A stretch of DNA of 64,000 nt from Alphaproteobacteria bacterium. GTDB lineage: Bacteria > Pseudomonadota > Alphaproteobacteria > GCA-2731375. Position 1 is the stretch's first letter, and the number at the start of each line of letters is the position of its first letter. Positions 17,522 through 24,637 of the stretch are shown piece by piece. The stretch covers positions 28,294 to 92,293 of the forward strand of contig JADHTB010000016.1 of assembly GCA_016776605.1 (NCBI GenBank). Reading direction: 5' to 3'. The translations under genes and the position numbers were made by a program. Under the pieces are notes generated by a model. It searched no databases, had not been told where the DNA came from, and was given only the letters and a program-made list of their open reading frames with translations.

Positions 17522-18319
17522 TCAATGAACGGCGGGCGCGGCCATGGCTGCGACGGCATTGGCGACGATATAGCCCCCCAATATAAGCAGCGAAACAAAG
17601 AACAGGCGGCGGAATAATTGCTCTGACAGCCGTTGCCGAATGCGCTGGCCAAGCGCCATGCCGATGACCGCCGGCAGTAACGCCACGGCGGACATTGTTC
17701 CAAGTTCCATGTTCAGAAGATTATTTCCCTGCAAGGCGACGGCAAGAGCCAGTGTTGATGCGGTAAACAATATTCCCATTGCCTGGATCAATTGGTCGCG
17801 CGAAAGCCCGATGGCTTGCAGGAACAGGACGCCCGGCACGACGAAGGAGCCGGTCATGCCCGCCAACACGCCATTGACGATGCCAAGCAATGGGCCGACC
17901 CATACCTCCTGTCCCAGGGTAATCGCGAGGCGTACCCCGGCCAGACTGATCAGCGCATAGGCAACCAGAAGTCCGCCAAGAAGCGCGGAGAGCAATGACA
18001 GATCAACCCGTGTCAGCGCCAGAGCGCCGAGCCAGACCGTGGCCGTGGCCATCAACAGAAATGGCCAAAGTCGTCGCAAAATAGCCCTACCTTCGCCGCC
18101 AACCATGGCCTGCCAGAGGTTGGTGATGAACGAGGGCACCAGCAACAGGGCCATGGCGCTTGGCAAATCGGTCGCGACCGTCAAGAGCGCGAGACTGACC
18201 GTTGGCAGACCAAGGCCAATGACACCCTTGACGGTACCGGCAATCAGGAAGGTGCCAAAAATCGTGCCTATTATGAGGGGATCGAACAACGCATCACGCC
18301 AACAAGGCGTGGCAGGCAT
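17522..18319 (-). CDS. TauE/SafE family anion permease
   Basis: 265 aa (or 255 aa from an in-frame TTG at 18289 giving MFDPLIIG, more typical of the family). Multiple membrane helices, with the TauE duplication: first half FGTFLIAGTVKGVIGLGLPTVS, second half GPLLGIVNGVLAGMTGSFVVPGV. Family members export sulfite, sulfoacetate or other organic anions produced by sulfonate degradation, although many have unknown substrates. The ATG at 18319 overlaps the end of the upstream transketolase C-subunit gene by 26 bp, which places the permease in the same transcript as the split transketolase. That context is the main clue to its role. Confidence 0.87.
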   Translation of the reverse strand: MPATPCWRDALFDPLIIGTIFGTFLIAGTVKGVIGLGLPTVSLALLTVATDLPSAMALLLVPSFITNLWQAMVGGEGRAILRRLWPFLLMATATVWLGALALTRVDLSLLSALLGGLLVAYALISLAGVRLAITLGQEVWVGPLLGIVNGVLAGMTGSFVVPGVLFLQAIGLSRDQLIQAMGILFTASTLALAVALQGNNLLNMELGTMSAVALLPAVIGMALGQRIRQRLSEQLFRRLFFVSLLILGGYIVANAVAAMAAPAVH

Positions 18320-19262
18320 CCGTGATGGCCTGTTGGCTTAAACCATAATGCGCCCGCACCTTGGCCGTGGGGCCGACGATGGCGAATTCGTCGGGCATGC
18401 CGATCATCCGCATCCGGGTAGGCTGTTCCTGGGCCAATAGTTCCGCCACGGCCCCGCCCAGGCCGCCGGAGGTGCGGTGTTCTTCCGCCGTCACAATGGC
18501 GCCGGTTTCCGCCGCCGCCGCCAATACCGCGTCCCGGTCCAGGGGTTTGATCGTGTGCATGTTCAGCACCCGGACACCGATGCCCGTTCCGGCCAGGGCA
18601 TCCGCGGCGGCAATGGCCGGCGCGACCAGACAACCACAGGCGATCACCGTGACATCCCCGCCCGGCCGCATCAGATCAGCCCGGCCAATGCGGAAGCCAT
18701 CGCCCGCGATATCGGTCACGGGGGGCTCCTCGAACTTGCCGCCCAGGCGGATATAGCAGGGGCCATCCAATTGTTCCGTCTGCAAGGCCGCGTGCCAGGT
18801 CTGCCGGGCATCCGCCGGTACGATCACCGTCATATTGGGCATGTTGCGCATGATGGCGAGGTCTTCCACCGCATGATGGGTGCCCCCGGCCATGGCCAGG
18901 ACGATGCCGCCGCAGGCGGCGCCAATAACCACGCGCTGGTTGGCATAGGCGACATCGTTGCGCAATTGCTCCAACGAACGCGTGGTGATGAAAGGCGCAT
19001 AGCCGCACAGGATCGGCCGCATGCCGGTGGTGGCCAGACCGGCGGCGATGCCCATGGCGTTCTGTTCGGCGATGCCGGCTTCGATCAAACGGTCGGGGCT
19101 GGCTTCGAGAAAACCGCGCAGGCCGAACAGGTCGATGGTATCGGCGGAGATCGCCACCACCTTGTCGTCCCGGCGGGCAAGTTCGCCCACGGCCAGGCCA
19201 AAGGCCAGGCGTGATTGTTTTTCGGCCAGGCGTTCCCATTCGGGATGTTGGGCATCGTTCAT
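18294..19262 (-). CDS. Transketolase family protein, C-terminal (pyrimidine-binding and C) subunit
   Basis: 322 aa from the ATG at 19262; the frame extends to 19328 but the ATG at 19262 overlaps the upstream stop as ATGA. It corresponds to the second half of a transketolase: the pyrimidine-binding domain (WERLAEKQSRLAFGLAVGELARRDDKVVAISADT, then FLEASPDRLIEAGIAEQNAMGIAAGLA, in which the E of GIAEQN is the catalytic glutamate that activates ThDP) and the C-terminal domain (VTAEEHRTSGGLGGAVAE). Split transketolases act as heterodimers with the adjacent N-subunit. Substrate unknown; physically coupled to a TauE permease downstream. Confidence 0.92.
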   Translation of the reverse strand: MNDAQHPEWERLAEKQSRLAFGLAVGELARRDDKVVAISADTIDLFGLRGFLEASPDRLIEAGIAEQNAMGIAAGLATTGMRPILCGYAPFITTRSLEQLRNDVAYANQRVVIGAACGGIVLAMAGGTHHAVEDLAIMRNMPNMTVIVPADARQTWHAALQTEQLDGPCYIRLGGKFEEPPVTDIAGDGFRIGRADLMRPGGDVTVIACGCLVAPAIAAADALAGTGIGVRVLNMHTIKPLDRDAVLAAAAETGAIVTAEEHRTSGGLGGAVAELLAQEQPTRMRMIGMPDEFAIVGPTAKVRAHYGLSQQAITDACHALLA

Positions 19263-20092
19263 TCCGGATCCCCCAACTGCTCCAAGGCCCGGCTCAGAAC
19301 CTCGTCGGTGACCGCATTGTTGTGCCAAAGATAGCTATCCTCGGCAAAGCTGACGCCCTTGCCCTTGACCGTATGGGCAATAATCATCGACGGCTTGTCA
19401 GGGGCCAATGGCAGGGCGTCCAGGGCCTCGACAATAGCGCCCATGTCGTGGCCGTCGATTTCCCGCACCACCCAGCCAAAGGCGGTCCATTTTTGCGCCA
19501 AGGGTTCCAGATCCAGCATCTCGCCGAGACGGCCGCTTTGCTGAATTTTATTGTAGTCCAGGATCGCCGTCAGATTGGACAGACCCAGGTGGGCCGCGGC
19601 CATTGCGCCCTCCCAATTGGAACCTTCGTGCAATTCGCCATCGCCCAGCATGACGCAGGTGCGGAAATCCATGCCCTGCATCCGGGCGCCCAGGGCCATG
19701 CCCAGGCCCACGGACAGACCGTGCCCCAGGCCCCCCGTGCTCATCTCCACGCCGGGCATCTTAATATCGGGATGCATGCCAAAGGACGATTGATAGGCGT
19801 AGAACTGGTCCAGCACGCCGTCGTCAATAAACCCGGCGCGCGCGAGGGTGGCGCCCAATGCCGCATTGGCATGGCCCTTGGAAAGCACAAAGCGGTCGCG
19901 GCCGAGCCAATCCGGTTCGTCGGGCCGCAGGCGCAGGTGGTGAAAATACAGCGCCGCCAGTAAATCCGCCGCCGACGACGACCCGCCCATATGGCCGGAT
20001 CCCGCGCCGTGCAGCGCACGCCATACATTGCGCCGTATATGCAGGGCGTCGGTCTGCAGGCCCTGGATTTTGGCCTCGAAGTTACTTGTCAT
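19259..20092 (-). CDS. Transketolase family protein, N-terminal (ThDP pyrophosphate-binding) subunit
   Basis: 277 aa. Contains the ThDP/Mg motif GDGELHEGSNWEGAMAAAH ending at the conserved LDYNKIQ, and the preceding GSGHMGGSSSAADLLAALYF and GGLGHGLSVGLGMALGAR blocks that define transketolase N-subunits. Its stop overlaps the start of the C-subunit gene by 4 bp (ATGA), so equal synthesis of both halves is expected. Two-subunit transketolases occur in archaea, Firmicutes and proteobacterial accessory loci, including SqwGH of the sulfo-transketolase pathway. A housekeeping single-chain transketolase would be expected elsewhere in the genome, so this pair is probably pathway-specific. Confidence 0.93.
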   Translation of the reverse strand: MTSNFEAKIQGLQTDALHIRRNVWRALHGAGSGHMGGSSSAADLLAALYFHHLRLRPDEPDWLGRDRFVLSKGHANAALGATLARAGFIDDGVLDQFYAYQSSFGMHPDIKMPGVEMSTGGLGHGLSVGLGMALGARMQGMDFRTCVMLGDGELHEGSNWEGAMAAAHLGLSNLTAILDYNKIQQSGRLGEMLDLEPLAQKWTAFGWVVREIDGHDMGAIVEALDALPLAPDKPSMIIAHTVKGKGVSFAEDSYLWHNNAVTDEVLSRALEQLGDPE

Positions 20093-20173
20093 CAGCGGTG
20101 TTCTCCCGCTCCAAGGGGTTTCTTCGGATCATCGCGAACCGGGCCGAGAGGCGAGCAAAATAGCAACAACAGG

Positions 20174-21034
20174 CTATGAAGCCTGGGAGGCCTGGGAGGC
20201 CTGGTTCATGATCACCTCGACCTGATCGTCGGGCACATAGATATAAGAGCCGGGGCGGAACGCGTATCCCAGATCCCCCAGCAGGCGCCGTTGCCTCGGT
20301 GTGCAGCGGTCCACGACCTCGGATGAAACGGCGAAATCGTAGGGCCGGACGAACATCTGGCAATAATTATACAGCAATGTTTTCCGCGCCCGTCCCGACA
20401 TGTTTGGCCCCGGACCATGCCACAGGGAATGGGAAAACAATATGCAATCCCCCGCCTTGCCCATCAGCGGCACCGCGCCCGGTGTCTCTGGCGTCACCAG
20501 CGGTTCGTCCAGTTCCGGAAAGGGCCGCATATGGCTACCGGGAAAGACCGTGAAATTGGCGCTATTGGGCTCCGTCACATCGGTCAAAAGATACAGCGCC
20601 TTCATGGCCAGGGGCCGGCTGGTTTCCGTCACCCGGACCCGGCGCAGACCCTCGCCGCCATCGGTATGGGTATAACCGGGGAAATCCGGGGTCGAAGCCC
20701 GCACGATGGCCTGGGACATGGAGAACGCCAGGTAGGGCCCCATGATATCAACCACCAGATCAAAGACCTCCGGCCTGTCGATCAGATCGGTGAAAGCATC
20801 GTGGTAGGAGAGGATATCGCGGCGATCCATGAAGCTTTCCGTATCCATATTGCCATGCTCTACCCAGCCGTAATGGCCGCGCGGCAGGTTGGTCGGCTCC
20901 CAGCCCGGCTTGGCCCGAATATTATCCACCTCGGCGCAGAAAAGGGCGACTTCATCCGCATCGAATACGCCTTCCAGGTGGATATAACCGTCAATCTCCC
21001 AACGGCGGCGCTGTTCCTTGCTGAGTGTTTGCAC
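20174..21034 (-). CDS. Phytanoyl-CoA dioxygenase (PhyH) family Fe(II)/2-oxoglutarate oxygenase
   Basis: 286 aa, cupin-like double-stranded beta helix. The iron triad is visible: H123 and D125 in YTHTDGG, and distal H206 in SLWHGPGPN, with R215 or R217 placed to bind 2-oxoglutarate. PhyH enzymes hydroxylate acyl-CoAs, ectoine, phosphonates and other small molecules, so the substrate is open. It lies 81 bp upstream of the split transketolase on the same strand and divergent from a citryl-CoA-lyase-like gene. The extreme C-terminus is a short repeat QASQASQAS encoded by a tandem 9-bp DNA repeat at 20181-20206, absent from the conserved fold. Confidence 0.9.
   Translation of the reverse strand: MQTLSKEQRRRWEIDGYIHLEGVFDADEVALFCAEVDNIRAKPGWEPTNLPRGHYGWVEHGNMDTESFMDRRDILSYHDAFTDLIDRPEVFDLVVDIMGPYLAFSMSQAIVRASTPDFPGYTHTDGGEGLRRVRVTETSRPLAMKALYLLTDVTEPNSANFTVFPGSHMRPFPELDEPLVTPETPGAVPLMGKAGDCILFSHSLWHGPGPNMSGRARKTLLYNYCQMFVRPYDFAVSSEVVDRCTPRQRRLLGDLGYAFRPGSYIYVPDDQVEVIMNQASQASQAS
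20181..20206. repeat. 9-bp tandem repeat inside the PhyH C-terminus
   Basis: CCTGGGAGG-type units repeat nearly three times and encode the QAS-QAS-QAS tail on the minus strand. The unit is a multiple of three, so copy-number change keeps the frame and the stop codon. Confidence 0.8.
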
Positions 21035-21221
21035 GGCTGTGTATCCTCCAAAAAAAGCTGATCGCGCCGCTCAAACGGCATCCCGTAACGTATGGTCCCA
21101 AATTGCCGTGACGAATACAACCATGTTCGCACCCCGCGACGGCGGCACGAAGGTTGGCTTTCGCCGTTGAAATCTGACACTTTGTCCATCACCGGAATAG
21201 AACGGAACAGGAGGATACCCG

Positions 21222-22019
21222 TTGCCCACCAAAGATATGTCGAGCTGGAACACTGCGATTTCCGAGGTCATCAGCACCGAAGTTGAGGAGGAAATCATGG
21301 TTCGCGGCCAGCCGTTGAGCCAGCTGATCGGTAAGGTTTCGTTCGCCGAGATGATGTTCCTGATGTTGACGGGCAGCCTGCCCAGTCCGGCGCAGGCGCG
21401 GGTTCTGGATGCGCTGTTAGTGGCCTCCATGGAACACGGCATTGCGCCACCGTCCATGATCAGCCGTTGCTTTGCCTCCTATGGCACGTCGATCCAGGCG
21501 GCGGTGGCCGGCGGTGTCCTGGCCTTTGGCGACCGCATGGGGGGCCTGGGCGAACAGCTGGCCCAGACGATGGTCGCGCAGCTGGCGGCGCATGACCCAG
21601 GCAACAGCGAGATCGACACAGAGACTTTGGACGCGATCGCCGCCCGCATTGTCGACGACGCGCAAAACAAGGGCGAGCGGGTACCTGGTTATGGCATTCC
21701 CCTACATGGCGCTGATCCACGGGCGCCGGGGGTCCTGGCGGTGGCGCGGGCGGAAGGGACCCATGGCAACTATTGCCGCCTGGGACTGGCAATCGAGGCG
21801 GCCCTGGCGGCCCGGCGCGGCGGCAAAAAGGTGCCCATGAACCTGGACGGGGTCAGCGCCGTGGTGATCCTGGACCTGGGGTTTTCCTGGCAAAGCACGC
21901 GTTTGTTTCTGTTGACCGCACGCTCGGTCTCCATGGGCGCACATTTTTTGGAAGAACAGGAACAAGACAGCACTTGGCGCCATATCCCCGCCAGCCAAAT
22001 CAGCTATGATCGCGAATAA
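21222..22019 (+). CDS. Citryl-CoA lyase / short citrate-synthase-like protein
   Basis: 265 aa, much shorter than citrate synthase (about 430). The catalytic triad of the citrate synthase fold can be placed at H72 (SMEHGIAPP), H162 (GYGIPLHGADPRA) and D218 (VILDLGF). Short members of this fold are annotated as citryl-CoA lyase, which splits a 3-hydroxyacyl-CoA into acetyl-CoA plus a ketoacid. The start is a TTG at 21222 supported by GGAGG at 21210-21214 (7-nt spacing); an ATG at 21237 is too far from it. It is divergent from phyH, and joint control of the two is plausible. Substrate undetermined. Confidence 0.83.
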   Translation: MPTKDMSSWNTAISEVISTEVEEEIMVRGQPLSQLIGKVSFAEMMFLMLTGSLPSPAQARVLDALLVASMEHGIAPPSMISRCFASYGTSIQAAVAGGVLAFGDRMGGLGEQLAQTMVAQLAAHDPGNSEIDTETLDAIAARIVDDAQNKGERVPGYGIPLHGADPRAPGVLAVARAEGTHGNYCRLGLAIEAALAARRGGKKVPMNLDGVSAVVILDLGFSWQSTRLFLLTARSVSMGAHFLEEQEQDSTWRHIPASQISYDRE

Positions 22020-22039
22020 CATTTTCAATGTTGTCTAAA

Positions 22040-22120
22040 CCACCCGCTCCCCCTTCCCGTCCACCCACAGGGTATCATTGATGGGTGCCAAACGCGTTTT
22101 TGGGAAGGGGGAGCGGGTGG
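22040..22120. repeat. 19-bp perfect inverted repeat with internal stem
   Basis: Arms CCACCCGCTCCCCCTTCCC (22040-22058) and its exact reverse complement (22102-22120) flank 43 bases that contain a further CACCCA / TGGGTG stem (22062-22067 and 22082-22087). It begins 20 bp after the citryl-CoA-lyase-like stop. There is no T-tract, so a factor-independent terminator is not clear. Fifteen bases of the left arm recur at 38366-38380. Confidence 0.8.
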
Positions 22121-22151
22121 CGCGGCGATTTAACGAATGTTAAGTACGCGC

Positions 22152-22254
22152 TAGAGCATTTTCATTCTGAAAATGCTCAGATCTTTAGAATTAGAGCAAT
22201 TTTTCCAATCACTTAGAATCGCTTCGCGATTCTCATTAATTCGGAATTGCTCTA
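22152..22254. repeat. Composite palindromic repeat, copy 2 (module A 22152-22179, module B 22192-22254)
   Basis: Best-preserved copy. Module A is a perfect hairpin GAGCATTTTCA-TTC-TGAAAATGCTC (22154-22178). Module B has outer arms TAGAGCAATT / AATTGCTCTA and an inner AGAATCGC-TTC-GCGATTCT hairpin. The modules are joined by AGATCTTTAGAAT. The element ends 25 bp before the start of the small gene at 22280, inside its probable leader. Confidence 0.92.
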
Positions 22255-22279
22255 ACAGCACTCACACAGGAGATTACCA

Positions 22280-22630
22280 ATGCCTTTCAAAGCGAAATAC
22301 GCCTTTATCGTCAGCATGGATGTAGACGCCGAGACGGAAGATCTGTTCAACGAAGTCTATGATGAGGAGCATATTCCAGCCCTATTGAAGGTACCTGGCG
22401 TAGTCGCCGTATCCCGCCTGAAGACCGTGCCCGCAACACTTAGCATGGGCGGTCAGGAGCACGCCGTTACGGGCGAAGGCCTGCCGCACTATATCGCCAT
22501 TTATGAAGTCGATAGCCCGGAGGTCATCAACAGCGCAGCCTGGGCCCAGGCCGTGGAAGAGGGCCGCTGGGGCGGGCAGGTGCGCCCCCACACCTCCAAC
22601 CGCTCGCACGTGCTGCGCAAACTGATCTAG
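22280..22630 (+). CDS. Small conserved hypothetical protein, dimeric alpha-beta barrel-like
   Basis: 116 aa, soluble. The N-terminus KAKYAFIVSMDVDAETEDLF followed by NEVYDEEHIPALLKVPGV resembles DUF4286/EthD-type dimeric alpha-beta barrels, in which the H-I-P-x-L-L-x-V-P-G-V element is typical. The C-terminal HYIAIYEVDSPEV also fits. A good Shine-Dalgarno AGGAGA (22268-22273) lies 6 nt before the ATG. Such proteins often act beside aromatic or small-molecule catabolic enzymes, and this one stands downstream of the citryl-CoA-lyase-like gene, but the hairpins between them argue against one transcript. Function unknown. Confidence 0.75.
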   Translation: MPFKAKYAFIVSMDVDAETEDLFNEVYDEEHIPALLKVPGVVAVSRLKTVPATLSMGGQEHAVTGEGLPHYIAIYEVDSPEVINSAAWAQAVEEGRWGGQVRPHTSNRSHVLRKLI

Positions 22631-22804
22631 GCCGGCTGCCGGAAAAGCCGGTGGCCCGGCATTCTCCACCTATTCGGCAAGGGTCTACGCGTTAGCGCCA
22701 TCTCTGCCGATGGTGGGGAAAGACGTGCCTCGACAAAAAATGACCTGAGCCATGCGTCCAATTTTGCCTTTAGCGCAATTTTATTAAGGAAAAATACACT
22801 AACT

Positions 22805-22823
22805 AATAACAATACTCATTATC
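22805..22823 (-). promoter_or_regulatory. Fur-box-like site upstream of the PAS-GGDEF gene
   Basis: On the minus strand the site reads GATAATGAGTATTGTTATT, matching 14 of 19 positions of the classical Fur consensus (GATAATGATAATCATTATC). It ends 15 bp before the ATG at 22838, in a very AT-rich stretch, where bound Fur would block transcription or translation start. The match was made by eye; no genome-wide background was calculated. Confidence 0.4.
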
Positions 22824-22837
22824 AATAATGGAATCTG

Positions 22838-24565
22838 ATGGGTATGGAACAACTGCGCCAACATATCGCCGAACAGCCAATCGAGGCGGCTGAAATCCAC
22901 AGCTCCCGGTCCGGGGATGCGGCTGTTCAAGAGCGTTTGCAGGATTTTGCCGCCTCCATGGAGGGGTGGTTCTGGGAAACCGATGCCGAACTGCGCTTTA
23001 CCTATTTCTCCCCCAGTGTCTTTGATATTACCGGGGTTCGGGCGGAATGGCACTATGGCAAGACCCGTGGGGACCTTGGCATTCCAGAGTCCGTGACGAC
23101 GGAAGCATGGACCGCACATCTACAATGTTTGCAGCGGCGCGAGCCGTTTACCGGATTTGTTTTTCAGCGGCGCGGTCCGGATGGCGTCAAATGGATGCGG
23201 ACAAGTGGCATTCCGGTATTCGACGGCCAGGGTCAATTTCAAGGCTATCGCGGCACCGCCTCGGTTATCACGGCGGAGGTGGAGGCCCGGCACCGCAACG
23301 AAAGCCTGATTAGCGCGATTGAGAATTTGGGCGAAATGTTCGCCCTCTGGGGGCCCGATGACCGTCTGGTTGTCTGTAACCGACGATTTCGAGAGCTCAA
23401 CGCGAAAATTCCCGCTGGCCATGAGCCGGGAATACTATTCGAAGAGCATCTCCGCATGGCCGTGGCCGCCGGGCTGTTTCCAGACTCAACTGGCCGGGAA
23501 GAAGCCTGTATTCAGGACCGCCTGCAACGGCACCAAAACCCTGGTGCGCCGTTCGAAATGCAGCGCCAGGACGGCCGCTGGATTTTGTTGACGGAACAGC
23601 GTCTGCCCGATGGTTCCATCGCCACGACCTCCAGCGATATCAGCAAGAACAAACGCGCGGAACAGGCCATGACGGAACAGAACGATATTCTGGATACCGC
23701 CCTGTCCACCATTCCCGACGGTCTTCAGGTCCTGGACAAGGATCTGAACCTGGTGGCATGGAATGACCGCCTGTTTCAGCTTTTGAACCTGGATCAAGCC
23801 AGCATCCTATCGGCCGAAAATCCTGGCGAGGCGTTGCGCCATGCATTGGCCCAACTGCAGGAGAACGGTTCGATCGATATTCAGGCCAGCATCGATGCCC
23901 AGATCGCCACGGCGCATAATGCAGAGCCTTTCCAGCATGAACAAAAATTGCCGGACGGAAAATGGATTGAATACCGCGTCCGGCCCACCGCCGGCGGCGG
24001 CTATTTGACGGTTTATCGCGATATTGACGAAAGCAAACAGCTGTATGAACGCCTGGAACTATTGGCCTCTACCGATGCCTTGACCAAAGTTGCCAATCGC
24101 CGCAGCTTTCTGGATACCGCTGAGACCGAATTCGCCCGCGCCAAACGTTATGACAGAGATTTCTCGTTCCTGATGATCGACGTGGATCATTTCAAAGCGG
24201 CCAATGACGAACACGGCCACGCCGCCGGCGACGACGTCCTGCGGCAACTGGCAACGGCCTGCGCTAGAACCTTGCGGGAATCTGACATTCTAGGCCGTAT
24301 CGGTGGCGAGGAATTCGCGGCTCTGTTGCCCGAAACAGGGGCCAAAACCGCCCATCTGGTGGCGGAACGGTTGCGCCAGGCCGTGGCCAGCCTGATCATC
24401 AAAACAAAGACCGGTCCGTTGTCCATAACCGTCAGCGTCGGCATCACCACCACCTCTCAGTCCACAGACAGCGTTGAGGCAATCATGGCAGAGGCCGATG
24501 ACGCTCTCTATCAAGCCAAAAACCAGGGCCGCAACAGGGTCGTGCAATTCAACGCCCCCATTTAA
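22838..24565 (+). CDS. Diguanylate cyclase with three PAS domains (PAS-PAS-PAS-GGDEF)
   Basis: 575 aa, no membrane segment. PAS 1 about 35-150 (MEGWFWETDAELRFTYFSP), PAS 2 about 155-270, PAS 3 about 280-400 (TIPDGLQVLDKDLNLVAWN), GGDEF domain 405-575. The active site is GGEEF (489-493), and an RxxD inhibitory site (R480-E-S-D483) lies five residues before it, so an active, product-inhibited cyclase is predicted. PAS 1 is closely related to two PAS domains of the hybrid kinase at 30621-33941. A Fur-like site lies just upstream, hinting at iron control of c-di-GMP. An alternative start is the ATG at 22844. Confidence 0.92.
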   Translation: MGMEQLRQHIAEQPIEAAEIHSSRSGDAAVQERLQDFAASMEGWFWETDAELRFTYFSPSVFDITGVRAEWHYGKTRGDLGIPESVTTEAWTAHLQCLQRREPFTGFVFQRRGPDGVKWMRTSGIPVFDGQGQFQGYRGTASVITAEVEARHRNESLISAIENLGEMFALWGPDDRLVVCNRRFRELNAKIPAGHEPGILFEEHLRMAVAAGLFPDSTGREEACIQDRLQRHQNPGAPFEMQRQDGRWILLTEQRLPDGSIATTSSDISKNKRAEQAMTEQNDILDTALSTIPDGLQVLDKDLNLVAWNDRLFQLLNLDQASILSAENPGEALRHALAQLQENGSIDIQASIDAQIATAHNAEPFQHEQKLPDGKWIEYRVRPTAGGGYLTVYRDIDESKQLYERLELLASTDALTKVANRRSFLDTAETEFARAKRYDRDFSFLMIDVDHFKAANDEHGHAAGDDVLRQLATACARTLRESDILGRIGGEEFAALLPETGAKTAHLVAERLRQAVASLIIKTKTGPLSITVSVGITTTSQSTDSVEAIMAEADDALYQAKNQGRNRVVQFNAPI

Positions 24566-24637
24566 ACGGCACATGAGTAATGTTTTGAACTGTTCGCCGT
24601 CGATCAGCATGCGGTGGATTTCTGAACAGGCGAGAAG

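Noticed and set aside
22040..22120. Intrinsic terminator at the 19-bp inverted repeat
   Set aside because: The stem is strong but the loop is 43 bases and no T-tract follows on either strand.
17522..22630. Naming the split-transketolase block as the sulfo-transketolase (Sqw) pathway
   Set aside because: Only the split transketolase and an anion permease match; the isomerases and the SLA enzymes are absent from the window, so the name would go beyond the evidence.
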